Source: Hofstenia miamia
Lineage: Eukaryota; Xenacoelomorpha; Acoela
DNA length: 64,000 bases
NCBI GenBank assembly: GCA_004352715.1
Contig: SCFE01000105.1
Location: 84,735 to 148,734, forward strand
Direction: 5' to 3'
Under the pieces are notes generated by a model. That model was not told where the DNA came from and did no database searches. It saw only the letters and a list, made by a program, of their open reading frames with translations. Positions 55,427-64,000 of the stretch are shown piece after piece. How positions within the stretch are numbered: the first letter of the stretch is position 1; every line of letters begins with the position of its first letter. The translations under genes and the position numbers were made by a program.

Positions 55427-56730
55427 TTTGGCTATTTTTCGAAATAGTTTGATTAATGTTTGTAAATGCGAGTAGACGTTTTTTAAAAAATGTTCTGTAA
55501 ATATCATGATCGATAAAAACTAAAATAACTGTTCAAAACCGCTTTGTTTAATGCAATTTGAAACCAAATTTTTTACCAAGGTGCTGCTAAGTTGTCTAAA
55601 AAGTGTATTTACTATTCGAATACGCAAACATAGATTCCACAAAAATATCAAATCTATGCAGTAATAGAGGTGTCTGTAGATCTCACTGAAATAATTCAAA
55701 GCAAATTGGAATGTACAATCTCATTCGGGAAAGTTTTATGATTTTTGAAAATTTTATTTTCAACACTGAATTTCTTGGCGAAGGTATAGAATAGTGTGCA
55801 GGCTGGTGCACATTAATATAGGGTAAAATAACGATGAGAAATGCAATAACATGCTTAAAATTTTAAAAAATAACATATAGACCAATGACTTTGCATAATT
55901 AACCAAATTCGTAGCTCGCGGTAACACGTGATAGCACGCGGTAACACGCGCTAGCACATGGTAGATATTTAAAGACGATGGCACAGAAAACTTGGAATTC
56001 ATAAAAAATTATCAGCTATTATTAAACAAATTATAAGATATAAAATTATATTTATGCAAATATATACATTTTTAGTTTAAATCAAGTCCTTAACTTTGTG
56101 AAATTTCCAAATACATTGTGGAAAAATATAAATGTATTAATTTCGATTATTCAATGTGTTTTACTGGTATTATTATAACAACTAATATATGCACTTTGTT
56201 GAGTACATCATGGAAGTATTTGTTTATAAATATTGAGAAGAATTGATTAAATTTTTATGAAAATTTACACCGTTCTCTTTTTTGTTAAAAATTTTTACAT
56301 TAAAAACGGCAACTTCAATTTCCCGTAATATAAAAGTAAGGAAAATATTAATGAACGCACAACAAAAACATCATTTTATTTAGACTTGCAAATGCTAGTG
56401 AATTTAAAACCATAAAAAACTTAGACAAAAAAATCAACTACATTTTATAATTTTCCAATTTTTATTATAAAGCGCTTTGTTCATTTTTAGTGAGCATATG
56501 TTATTTTCATTTAACAAATGTGTTATTGACCGGAAATCAGATATAAGTCCTCTATTTAAAAAATGACGCAAAACAGACCAAATTGCATTATCCATACTTT
56601 TAGTAAACTGTTCGAAAATAATGAAACAAACGCGTATTCTTTCGAAATAACAATCAGGATTTCATAGTGGTTATAGCACTTAAGATGCAATCTTGTCAAT
56701 ATCAGAACAAATAAAATTTAACTATATATA
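55426..56730. other. No gene recognised; short tandem repeat inside
   Basis: AT-rich spacer. At about 55917-55962 a 20-bp unit GCGGTAACACGTGATAGCAC is repeated about 2.3 times with changes. It is strikingly GC-rich against its surroundings and contains CACGTG and CGCG. No gene is supported. Confidence 0.45.
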
Positions 56731-57780
56731 CAGGGTGTTTCAGAATTAATAACCCCTCTTTGACTATGAAAATTTCCCGCAAACCGAAACAATAAATCAA
56801 CAAGAATACAAAATTGTATTTTCTATATAATAAAAAACATATTTATTCAACATAACCACCATTTGAGTTAATACATGCTAAACAACGATTAGCAAAATTA
56901 TCTACACTATTTTGGAACATTTGCACGGGAATGGATTGGATTTCATGGATTTCTTCTAGATCATCAATATCTTGAATGGTGTAAAAATAAACTTTTTCCC
57001 GTAGGTACCCCCATAAGAAATAATCACAGATTGTCAAATCATGTGATCTTGCTGGGTAATGTGCCAAAGAGCCCCCTCTACCAATCCAGCGGTTATTAAA
57101 CTTATCATTTAAATAATCTCTGACAGGTGTTCCAAAATGAGCTGGAGCTCCATCAAGTTGAAATATCAAGTTTCTTCTATGGGGGAAATATGGCCAGGCA
57201 TCTTCCTGAAGAATAGTAAGGAAAAATTCCCTATTAACTGAATGGCGATACGTTTGAAAACAAACTAAGTCACCATGACCACATGCTGCAAAAACACCAA
57301 TGAAAGGAGAATTAACCTTCTTGGGAATGATAGTAGGATTTTCTTCCCCATAAAAGAATGCATTATGCAAGTTCACATGACCATTGACATGAAAATTAGC
57401 TTCATCTGAAAAAATAATGCGATGAGTAAAGTTAGGATTATTTTCAACTTGAGTTAAAACGAAATGGCAAAAATTTAATCGTGCTTCAAAATCTTGTGGC
57501 TTCAGTTCCTGTTTCCATTTTTTGATGTGACTTTTTTTAATCGCTTTATTGATACTGGATACAGATACATTTAATTGACCAGACAATTTTCTTTGTGATG
57601 TTCCTGGTTGGTCTGCGATTATTTTTTTAATTTTTTCAATGGTATCATCACCACTAGCGGAAGTTCGAACACCTTGACCTGGCCTGTTTTTGTTTAAGGA
57701 ACCTGTTTCAATTAATTTTTCTTTCCAACGATTATATATATATATATATAATATTAATATATATATATATAATATTAATG
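56731..57780 (-). mobile_element. Mariner-like element, 5' end lost at a TA microsatellite
   Basis: The left end CAGGGTGTTTCAGAATTAAT (56731), preceded by TA, is a typical terminus for this superfamily. The transposase runs on the minus strand (57787-56843). At the other end the expected HTH start and inverted repeat are missing, replaced by TA-rich repeat sequence (57732-57779), beyond which acylphosphatase starts within 15 bp. It is the same family as 14680-15900 but better preserved in coding sequence. Confidence 0.8.
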
Positions 57781-57787
57781 TGTGCAT
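56843..57787 (-). CDS. Mariner-like transposase, N-terminally truncated, 314 codons open
   Basis: The frame has no stop across the preserved domain. After ~20 artefactual residues from the TA repeat come the second HTH region (ADQPGTSQRKLSGQLNVSVS), the first catalytic block IIFSDEANFHVNGHVNLHN, the second FQLDGAPAHFG and the third ARSHDLTICDYFLWGYLRE. The spacing between the second and third Asp is 37 residues by my count (DD37D). The canonical R-S-P-D is R-S-H-D here. The C-terminus ends ACINSNGGYVE at a stop. The N-terminal ~50 residues (first HTH) are missing, so it should not bind its ends. The open frame suggests a young insertion. Confidence 0.8.
   Translation of the reverse strand: MHTLILYIYILILYIYIYNRWKEKLIETGSLNKNRPGQGVRTSASGDDTIEKIKKIIADQPGTSQRKLSGQLNVSVSSINKAIKKSHIKKWKQELKPQDFEARLNFCHFVLTQVENNPNFTHRIIFSDEANFHVNGHVNLHNAFFYGEENPTIIPKKVNSPFIGVFAACGHGDLVCFQTYRHSVNREFFLTILQEDAWPYFPHRRNLIFQLDGAPAHFGTPVRDYLNDKFNNRWIGRGGSLAHYPARSHDLTICDYFLWGYLREKVYFYTIQDIDDLEEIHEIQSIPVQMFQNSVDNFANRCLACINSNGGYVE
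57732..57779. repeat. TA-rich microsatellite
   Basis: TATATATATATATA and AATATTAATATATATATA units lie between the truncated mariner and the acylphosphatase ATG. They form the breakpoint of the transposon's lost end and could include the promoter TATA region of the gene, though that is unproven. Confidence 0.75.
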
Positions 57788-57791
57788 TTAG

Positions 57792-58079
57792 ATGCAGAGA
57801 TTGCTTCGGGTCGAATTTGAAATATTTGGAAAAGTTCAAGGAGTTTTCTTTCGAAAAAATACTGAAAGAGAAGCTAATAAACTTAAATTAGTTGGTTGGT
57901 GCCGAAATACAGAAAATAAAACGGTTGCAGGAATTATTGAAGGCAATGATGCCAACATTCAGAAAATGAAACACTGGCTTCGTCATGTAGGAAGTAAAAA
58001 ATCAAAAATAACAAACGCAGATTTCAAAGAATCTGGTATTACAGATTTGTCATTTCGAGAATTTAAAATTGTACAGTAG
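57792..58079 (+). CDS. ACYP: Acylphosphatase
   Basis: Acylphosphatase hydrolyses carboxyl-phosphate bonds such as 1,3-bisphosphoglycerate and acyl-phosphate intermediates of ion pumps in the cytosol. The 95-residue product matches the family's usual 95-100 residues. It has the EIFGKVQGVFFRKNTE active-site loop, with the catalytic Arg at residue 21 (Arg23 in vertebrates), and GWCRNTENKTVAG with the catalytic Asn at residue 39 (Asn41). The C-terminal LSFREFKIVQ is the conserved last strand. No stop or frameshift is present. The ATG at 57792 is the only one giving a normal N-terminus, but a TTTAG precedes it, so an upstream non-coding or short exon is possible. An AATAAA lies at 58121, about 40 bp after the stop. 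A truncated mariner lies immediately upstream. Confidence 0.92.
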   Translation: MQRLLRVEFEIFGKVQGVFFRKNTEREANKLKLVGWCRNTENKTVAGIIEGNDANIQKMKHWLRHVGSKKSKITNADFKESGITDLSFREFKIVQ

Positions 58080-58120
58080 TTTGCATTGTTTGTATATTTG
58101 AAAATTGTAAATACATTTAG

Positions 58121-58126
58121 ATAATA
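58121..58126 (+). terminator. Polyadenylation signal AATAAA of acylphosphatase
   Basis: A canonical hexamer about 40 bp downstream of the stop codon, in a normal position for a short 3' UTR. Confidence 0.65.
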
Positions 58127-58296
58127 AAGATATAAATGCGTAATTTACTTAATGTGTGAATACAACAATGAAATTTCATAATTTAATTTAGTTTAATTTA
58201 TGATTTTGCAAATTTAGCTATTCTTTTTGGAAAAAATGAATTTTATATAATTTTTACTAAAGAGCAAATTACTTTACCGATGAATTTTTCCTTTAA

Positions 58297-59646
58297 CACT
58301 AGAAAAACTGAAATATCTTCTTACCTAAAAAGACTGAATGGGTCTAAATTGACCCATTTCAAAATTATTTGAAATAAGACAAAATCAAAACTGTAATTTT
58401 AATCAAATAATCAAGATACTTCTGCAATAATATTTCTACAATATTTTATGCATTATACAGTATCTTTTGAACTGACGTCTCTTTTAATCTGTTTAAAATG
58501 AATATTTATGAACATTGATTACAAAAAAATTATTTGTTTCTTTGACTTTGTATGCTTTACACAACAAAACTTCTTACACATTTCACATGAATCTTTGGTT
58601 TTATTATTACATTTTGAAATCTGCCAATGTACTCTTTTAGACAGTTTTAAATTTTGTTCCACAGCTTCGGGATTGTCAGTGTCCATGGGCTTTTCTGATA
58701 AGTTTGTTCCCAGCAGTTCAACAATTAGTTTCTTCATAAACACTCTGCGTTGGATGTTATCATTTGTAGTCTGGTTATATAAGACATATGCATTTATACC
58801 ACATAGATCAAGCATATTGAAGAAACATGCCACAGGCCAGCGTCGTGTTGCAGTTTTACAAGTGGTATATCTTGCCATTTGGTCCATGACATCAACACCG
58901 TATTTTGTGTTATTGTAATATTTTATTGTTTCTGGTAACTTTTTAGGGTGATTCTAATCAATCTTCACAGTTGGATGCATGGTACTTAGTAGGTAGACAT
59001 TCTTTGACTTTTTGCCTTTGTATACAGTCAATGTACACAAATCTTTATTTCTCACTATCTCACTTGAGCACAAGGGCTTCTTCTTTAGTCGAGAATTAGA
59101 ATTTCCCGTCTTTCTTTCCAACTATACTTGTCTTTTTTGACAGGAATGACTTTGCCATGTCTAGTGATGTGAAAAAACTGTCCATGGTCACATTATATCC
59201 TTTATTGAAGTAAGGAGCCATTAGTTTTTCACATACATGTTTAGGAAGTGTATTGTTGGGACTTTTCAAAGTGTCTTTACCAAGGTATGGGAATGAGTTG
59301 CACAGATACTTCGTACTATTTTCACACAGACACCAAAATTTGATTCCAAATATGTCTGGCTTTGAAGCCATGTACTGGATAAATGAACAACGTGATTTGC
59401 ATGGAAAAATGTTAAGAAATAAGAAAATTATTGTTGGGGTCCAAACTGGCCCCGGCAGTCTTATTAGGTATACCATTGCATAATTACCAAAATTATAGTA
59501 ACAATTAGCTAAAACTTGGTTTCTAAGTGAAACTACATATGAAAATAAAATGCATAAAATATAATTAACAAAAAGCTTAAAATAAGAGATATATTATCAT
59601 CCAAAATTAAAAATGGGTCATTTTCGACCCATCAGTCTTTCTAGTG
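58297..59646 (-). mobile_element. piggyBac element, internally deleted, TTAA target
   Basis: TTAA occurs at both edges (58293-58296 and 59647-59650). The ends CACTAGAAAAACTGA and (inverse) CACTAGAAAGACTGA are inverted repeats. Just inside are two near-palindromes, ATGGGTCTAAATTGACCCAT (58338-58357) and ATGGGTCATTTTCGACCCAT (59612-59631). The transposase is on the minus strand in two parts (59476-59096 and 58887-58519). The N-terminal half is missing, so the element (1350 bp) is about half normal size and non-autonomous. Confidence 0.9.
58519..59476 (-). pseudogene. piggyBac transposase remnant
   Basis: Frame 59476-59096 holds the DDE core pieces IQYMASKPDIFGIKFWCLC, FPYLGKDTLKSP, HVCEKLMAPYFNKGYNVTMDSFFTSLDMA and KKTSIVGK; the Asp of SKPD and the Asp of TMDSFFTS correspond to two of the three catalytic positions. 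After a gap and frameshift, 58887-58519 gives MDQMARYTTCKTATRRWPVACFFNMLDLCGINAYVLY and the C-terminal Cys-rich finger (CEMCKKFCC). The first catalytic region and N-terminus are absent. It is inactive. Confidence 0.82.
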
Positions 59647-59650
59647 TTAA

Positions 59651-60243
59651 TTTGTAGCTTTCGATAAATTTTTCGGCTCCACTAATATTGAATTTTAAAT
59701 AGTTGCAAATTTTTTTGTATTGCAAATCAAGAAGTACCTAGTATAACCATAACCGCAATTACCGATTCTTTATGCTAATATGGAAGATTAAAAAATTGAA
59801 AACATTGTAAATATGAACAAAAGATCAAAAAATAAACTAATTCTGAACATTGGTTTATGACTGAATATAGAGGATACCACCCTGAAAAAAATGATTAGAA
59901 ACGAAGAGAAATATCAATAATCATAAAATACGTTAGATTATATATAGCAATGAGAAAGTGAATTCAAATTTTTTTATTTACCAAATAAGATATATCTGTG
60001 GTGAAGATTATATTGGTTATTCCTTTCTACCATTATCTAGGAGAATTAAAAGAATGTGACTACTGATATTTCAATCATCTAATCAAATGTGTACTAAAAT
60101 TTGAAACCTAAATATACCAGCATCATGATCAAGTCATATAATAATTACTGAGAGCATACATAAACTCCTTCCAACTAGTGGCATCGCTTTTTAGGGGCCC
60201 GGCCCCATAGATATTCTTATAAAATATATCTAAAACTTTAATT
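59651..60243. other. No gene recognised
   Basis: AT-rich spacer. A GC-rich GGGGCCCGGCCCC palindrome at 60194-60206 stands out just outside the TIR element and could be part of an unresolved element end. Confidence 0.4.
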
Positions 60244-61987
60244 ACACTGTACAACACCAAAAAAATTCATTTTATGGATTAGTTGTTTCTTACTAATTCA
60301 CTTATGCTGATTTGAAATCTGAAGTCTAGTCTGTTTTAGTCCATCACCCTCCATTTTTATGAAAATTTGAATTTTTAAATATTAAAATCAAGTGAAAATC
60401 AGCCATTTTGCTGTAAATTTGTGGCTGGTACGTAAGCAATGTGGAATCAAAAGATATGTATGGAAATATTTGTTTCAGTAATTCAACTATGGTCATTTCA
60501 AATCTCAAGTCTATGCTTACCTCTCATCGTTCATTTTTTGAAAATTAGACTTTAAATTCTAAAAAAGCAAAACACAGCCAGTGACATACTGTACATTGTG
60601 AATTGAAACATCAGATATGGATATATCATTTGAGCTCAGATGATTCATCGTCCACACTTCACTTGATTTCAACTGAAGAATTGAATGATCTGGTTTGAAA
60701 TCTAAAATTAACAAAATTTGAAGGCGCATTGCTGGCGTCTCAACTTCAAGGATGAAATTTATTAGATTCTGATGCCAAAGTTACTTCTTTTCGTACGCAA
60801 ACCGCTGATTTGACACATTTATTTTCTATGAATCGAGACTTGTGTTATTGTAATGACATTTCAGCTTTGTTTGATATATTTGGCATTGTCTTTGACACCC
60901 AAGAATGGCGCCTCTTTATTGATGCCTCAAAATACAGCATTAAAGCTGTTTTTCTTCATAATGGCAACACGCATCCATCTGTGCCTGTTGCATACTCTGT
61001 CACAATGCGGGAAACATGTCAAAATTTGAAGGAAATACTCCAATGTGTCAACTATGAGCAATACAAATGGGCTATTTGTGCTTACTTTGTTTAGGGAATA
61101 GTCGAAGTCGTTCTGAGAACTTTACAAGGAAAGACTGGCTACCATGAGTTGTCCATATTCCTGGTACTAACAACATAAGCAATGTTCCTTTGGTTGATAA
61201 GCGTCATGTTTTATTGCCTCCCCTGCATATTAAACTGGGGCTTATCAAGCAGCTAGTGAAAGCCCTTGATAGATAAAGTGCCGCCTTCAGATACCTGATT
61301 TAAAAGTTCCCGAAATTGAGTGAGGCGAAGATCAAGGAGGGAATTTTCATAGGGCCTCAGATAAGAGAGCTCTTGAATGATGGCTATTTTGAAGAGACAA
61401 TGACTGCTCCCCAATTGGCTGCTTGGCGAGCATTCCAATCAGTTTGTACTGAATTCCTCGGTAATCATTGATCTGAAAACTACATCAACCACATTCAACG
61501 ATTTCTCACATCTTATGAATCTCTGGGATGCAAAATGTCCCTCAAACTTCATTTCCTGAATTCTCACATCGAATTTTTTTCAGCAAATCTTGGTAATGTA
61601 AATGATGAGGCAGGAGAAAGATTCCATCAAGATGTCGCTCTCATGGAGAAACGTTACAAAGGAAAGTGGTCATCTTCAATGCTTGCAGACTTTTGTTGGA
61701 TGCTGCAAGCGATGCTCCTAATGCGACTTACAAACAAAAGTCTTATGCTAAACATTTCTAGTGATTTATGTGTTCATTTATTTCTGATGTTTCAATTCAC
61801 AAAGTAATGTATGTCACTGGCTATGTTTTGTTTTTTTTTATAATTTAAAGTAAATTTTCATAAAACTGGAGGGTGATGGACTAAAACAGACTTCAGATTT
61901 GTAATCAGCATAGTTAAATTAATAAGAAACAACTATTCGCTTACATGAATATTTTACAAAGTTAAAATTTGTTGTACAGTGTTATAT
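60244..61987 (+). mobile_element. Long-TIR DNA transposon with unclassified transposase-like protein
   Basis: The ends form long inverted repeats of at least 130 bp: left 60244-60395 (ACACTGTACAAC, then TAGTTGTTTCTTA, CTGTTTTAGTCCATCACC, TATGAAAATTTGA) and right 61850-61987 inverted. A second diverged copy of the left subterminal block follows at about 60455-60585. The interior encodes pieces of a protein that I recognise from predicted proteins in many arthropod genomes but cannot assign to a named superfamily. Stops, frameshifts and a deletion make it non-functional. Exact termini and the target duplication were not determined. Confidence 0.72.
60760..61800 (+). pseudogene. Transposase-like pseudogene of the long-TIR element
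   Basis: The frame 60810-61094 reads RDLCYCNDISALFDIFG, EWRLFIDASKYSIKAVFLHNG, and PVAYSVTMRETCQNLK. After a stop, short strings in mixed frames follow: KPLIDK, then KIKEGIFIGPQIREL-like sequence near 61325-61370, then MSLKLHFLNSHIEFFSANLG (61535 on), with EAGERFHQDVALMEKRYKGKW and MLADFCWMLQ. The first part has an RNase H-like strand with F-I-D-x-S, possibly a catalytic Asp. A segment between the two halves that usually has a Cys-rich motif (CFLCLW) is missing here. No start codon or complete frame remains. Confidence 0.6.
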
Positions 61988-62483
61988 GAAGAGGTAATAC
62001 AAATTTCTATATTTTCATCTGATTGAGCTTAAATATTACGTTAAATATATACTGTAGTTGCAAATTTATTTAAAAACTGCTGCGGACGTCTCAAACTCAA
62101 TATCTATCAAGAAACGACGGAGGTTGCTTTAATAAATGCTATCTAGATTCACTAGGCATTCGCTTAATAGCCAATCAAGAAAGCAAGGGCCAATCGATGC
62201 TGCTCCCGTTAATAATATGAATTATGTTAAAGATTTCTTCGCACTTGTGATTTAGAATGCGTTCATATTTAATGTTGCACTTTTTAAATTCTTGGTTTAG
62301 ATTCCATAACATGAAATTGTTATATGTAAAGTCTCTTCTTAGTTTGCATGCAGATGCAGGGGTGTATATTGGAGTGCAATAATATTTTGTCAAAAAAACA
62401 TTATTTAATATTTTTCGGCCGCAAAATAAAGTATTTAAATGCGTTTTTATATTTTGCAAATTTGAAAGAAATTATTTTTGAAT
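61988..62483 (-). other. Possible LINE C-terminal remnant, weak
   Basis: A 94-codon minus-strand frame (62459-62175) contains RRDFTYNNFMLWN, which resembles the R-x-x-x-F-x-x-x-x-x-x-x-W-N pattern at LINE C-termini. No other motif supports it. The rest shows nothing recognisable. Confidence 0.3.
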
Positions 62484-62501
62484 AGATAGATAGATAGATA
62501 T
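62484..62501. repeat. (GATA)n, tail of minus-strand LINE
   Basis: Four to five GATA units lie at the 3' side of the minus-strand LINE, i.e. (TATC)n in sense orientation. Short tandem tails of this sort end several LINE families in this window. Confidence 0.65.
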
Positions 62502-64000
62502 ATTAAAATTGTGAACAAACATTCACAAAACAACAATTACAACTATGAAGTCTATGTGATGGAACCATAAAACATTAGCTCCTATATTGTGAGTTTCTTA
62601 AAAAGCGTTGGGGATAAAAAGACATCCATTTCTCACTATTAGCAGTTGTTGGAGTTAAGCAATCTCGCAATTTTCGTTCAGCATACTCGGTTTGCTATGG
62701 TAAGTATATATGCAATGGATGGGAAGGTTCTCGAATCTTCTGGAAGAGGCACTCATCGTGCTGCTCCACTCATTGCTTGATACTAAAACTTCGATGCACT
62801 GCCTCAATCTTGTCAAGAATATAATTGGGCTCACCTCTCCAGACAGATAATCCATAGGTCAGTCGCGAAATTACTAAGCACTGATATAGGTAATCAAGAT
62901 CACGCCTGCTGTATGAGAAAGATCAAAGCCGACGAATCTGGTACAAGGCACAGAATGCACTTTTAACCATCCTTTCAGTATGCATTTTAAAGTATAAGTC
63001 AGGACATAATGTGAATCTCAATATCGATAATTGTTCAAATTACTCAATTCCAAGTACTGGCCCGACATCCAGATCACTTGGCCTGAAACGGATAATGATC
63101 TCTTTCAACTTGGAGGTGTTAAGATGAAGATTCCTCAATGCAACTCTTTGAGCAAATGCGGTATGACCACGTGCGCACAGTCTCCATCTGTAGATCCTGC
63201 CACGACCGGTGTATTGTCATCAGCGTATACTGTGTTTCTTGAATTCTGATCTGGACTAGGTGTGATGTCATTGGTCGCGGCATTATAGCAGAATGGGCCC
63301 CGATCGATCCCTGTGGTACGCCCTGGTTGATAGGTATTGGCTCAGAGTCTACCCCTCTATAAACTGTGAACTGGCTGTGGTTGGTCAGGAAGCTGCGTAC
63401 CCAGTGTGTGATAATCAGCGCCACGGCGTTGAAACAACATAATGTCGTTCAATATCTTGATGAGTGCTTGCTAAATCGAGCAGACTCTGCGAAATCCGAA
63501 CTGATTCCGAGAAACCCACGAATTATAGTTCTCTGAAACAAAGTTTTTATAGACCATTCGCTCAAATATTCGTGCAATCACCCGTGTGACCGAGACGGAT
63601 CTGAAGTCTCTCAGTTCTTTTGGTTGGGATTTTTTTGGCAGTGGATGAACGCAGGTAGTCTTAAGAGATTCTGGAAATGACATATGTCTTAATGAGAGAT
63701 TAAAAATATGTGTCTCCACTTCAGCAAGATTATCAGCATTTTCCTTGAAAACCAAGTGTGGAATTCCTTCAGCACTGGTGGCAGTTTTCCTTGTTCCCTT
63801 CAACATGTTGTATACTTGAATGCAGCTCAGCACAGGAACGTCTGCAAGAAGCTCTTCTGCAAACGCGGATGGGGTGTAAGCGTCGGTAGAGCTAATGCTA
63901 GAGTAAAATCGATTGAAATTGTCTGCTGGAAACTCTGAAGACTCCTGATTATCACACGAGCGTTCCATAAGCGAATTGGTTTGATCCCACCATGACCGAC
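62502..64000 (-). mobile_element. LINE I, RT-bearing, minus strand, runs off the window
   Basis: Three minus-strand pieces of one pol are seen. 63968-63471 has the RT N-terminus: LKGTRKTATSAEGIPHLVFK, HPLPKKSQPKELRDFRSVSV, RIFERMVYKNF and NQFGFRRVCSI. 63424-63119 has SFLTNHSQFTVYRG and INQGVPQGS, with an altered catalytic region further on. 62855-62655 has the C-terminal region. Frameshifts near 63470 and 63290 show it is decayed. This family differs from LINEs A-H in sequence. The 5' part lies beyond position 64000. Confidence 0.68.

Noticed and set aside
53335-55447. Several plus-strand frames of 100-244 codons
   Set aside because: They are antisense to the Dong-type LINE ORF. Their low-complexity Ser/Leu/Cys-rich composition is a shadow of the real minus-strand frame.
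1-64000. CRISPR arrays, tRNA, rRNA, bacterial operons
   Set aside because: None was seen. The spaced direct repeats present (19.2-19.4 kb and 21.5-21.7 kb) are transposon terminal arrays in mixed orientation with irregular spacing.

Overview
The window looks like nuclear DNA of an invertebrate animal. It is AT-rich and intron-bearing, has assembly gaps (707 Ns at 20143-20849 and single Ns at 4077 and 10121), and is dominated by animal-type transposable elements (TEs): several LINE families, hAT, Tc1/mariner, piggyBac, MITEs and a Ty3/gypsy LTR element. Only two host genes are recognisable, both of general eukaryotic or metazoan type. I cannot name the species. The element at 60.2-62.0 kb resembles predicted proteins I associate with arthropod genomes, which is only a weak hint.

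Host genes. (1) A DET1 homologue (adaptor of the DDB1-CUL4 ubiquitin ligase) lies on the minus strand from about 29367 down to 16009. Six exons with mutually consistent splice phases can be placed. A ~10.9 kb intron full of TEs separates exon B from exon C, and one internal segment of the family and the first exon were not located. Introns are as small as 38 and 76 nt. (2) An intact 95-residue acylphosphatase lies on the plus strand at 57792-58079.

Layout. 1-14.6 kb: degraded LINEs around one minus-strand hAT transposase (11490 to ~3545), broken by a second hAT (5621-7059, imperfect 8-bp TSD), by LINE copies, and by two probable assembly duplications next to single Ns. 14680-15900: a mariner-like element with 30-bp TIRs and a TA target, just beyond the DET1 stop. 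16.0-29.4 kb: DET1, whose large intron holds a plus-strand LINE split by a 2.55 kb TIR element (19192-21740, TSD TTA) with arrays of a repeated motif, plus two hairpin elements. 30.4-34.1 kb: a rearranged gypsy fragment and a CR1-type LINE with a PHD-finger ORF1. 35140-48757: a 13.6 kb LTR element (TG...CA, TSD ATAG) with a decayed gypsy pol, a nested hAT (36232-38018, perfect 8-bp TSD) and about 3.4 kb of unrecognised coding-like sequence before the 3' LTR. 49789-50022: a MITE with perfect 8-bp TSD. 50.1-52.8 kb: LINE fragments. 53.3-55.4 kb: two R4/Dong-type LINE 3' ends, each bounded by (ATT)n. 56731-57780: a mariner-like element with a 314-codon ORF. 58297-59646: an internally deleted piggyBac. 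60.24-61.99 kb: a long-TIR DNA transposon. 62.48-64.0 kb: a LINE running off the window.

The TEs do not form a pathway. The main information is the nesting order, the target-site duplications and the decay pattern (CpG loss in the LTR element). No bacterial-style operon, CRISPR array, rRNA or tRNA was seen.
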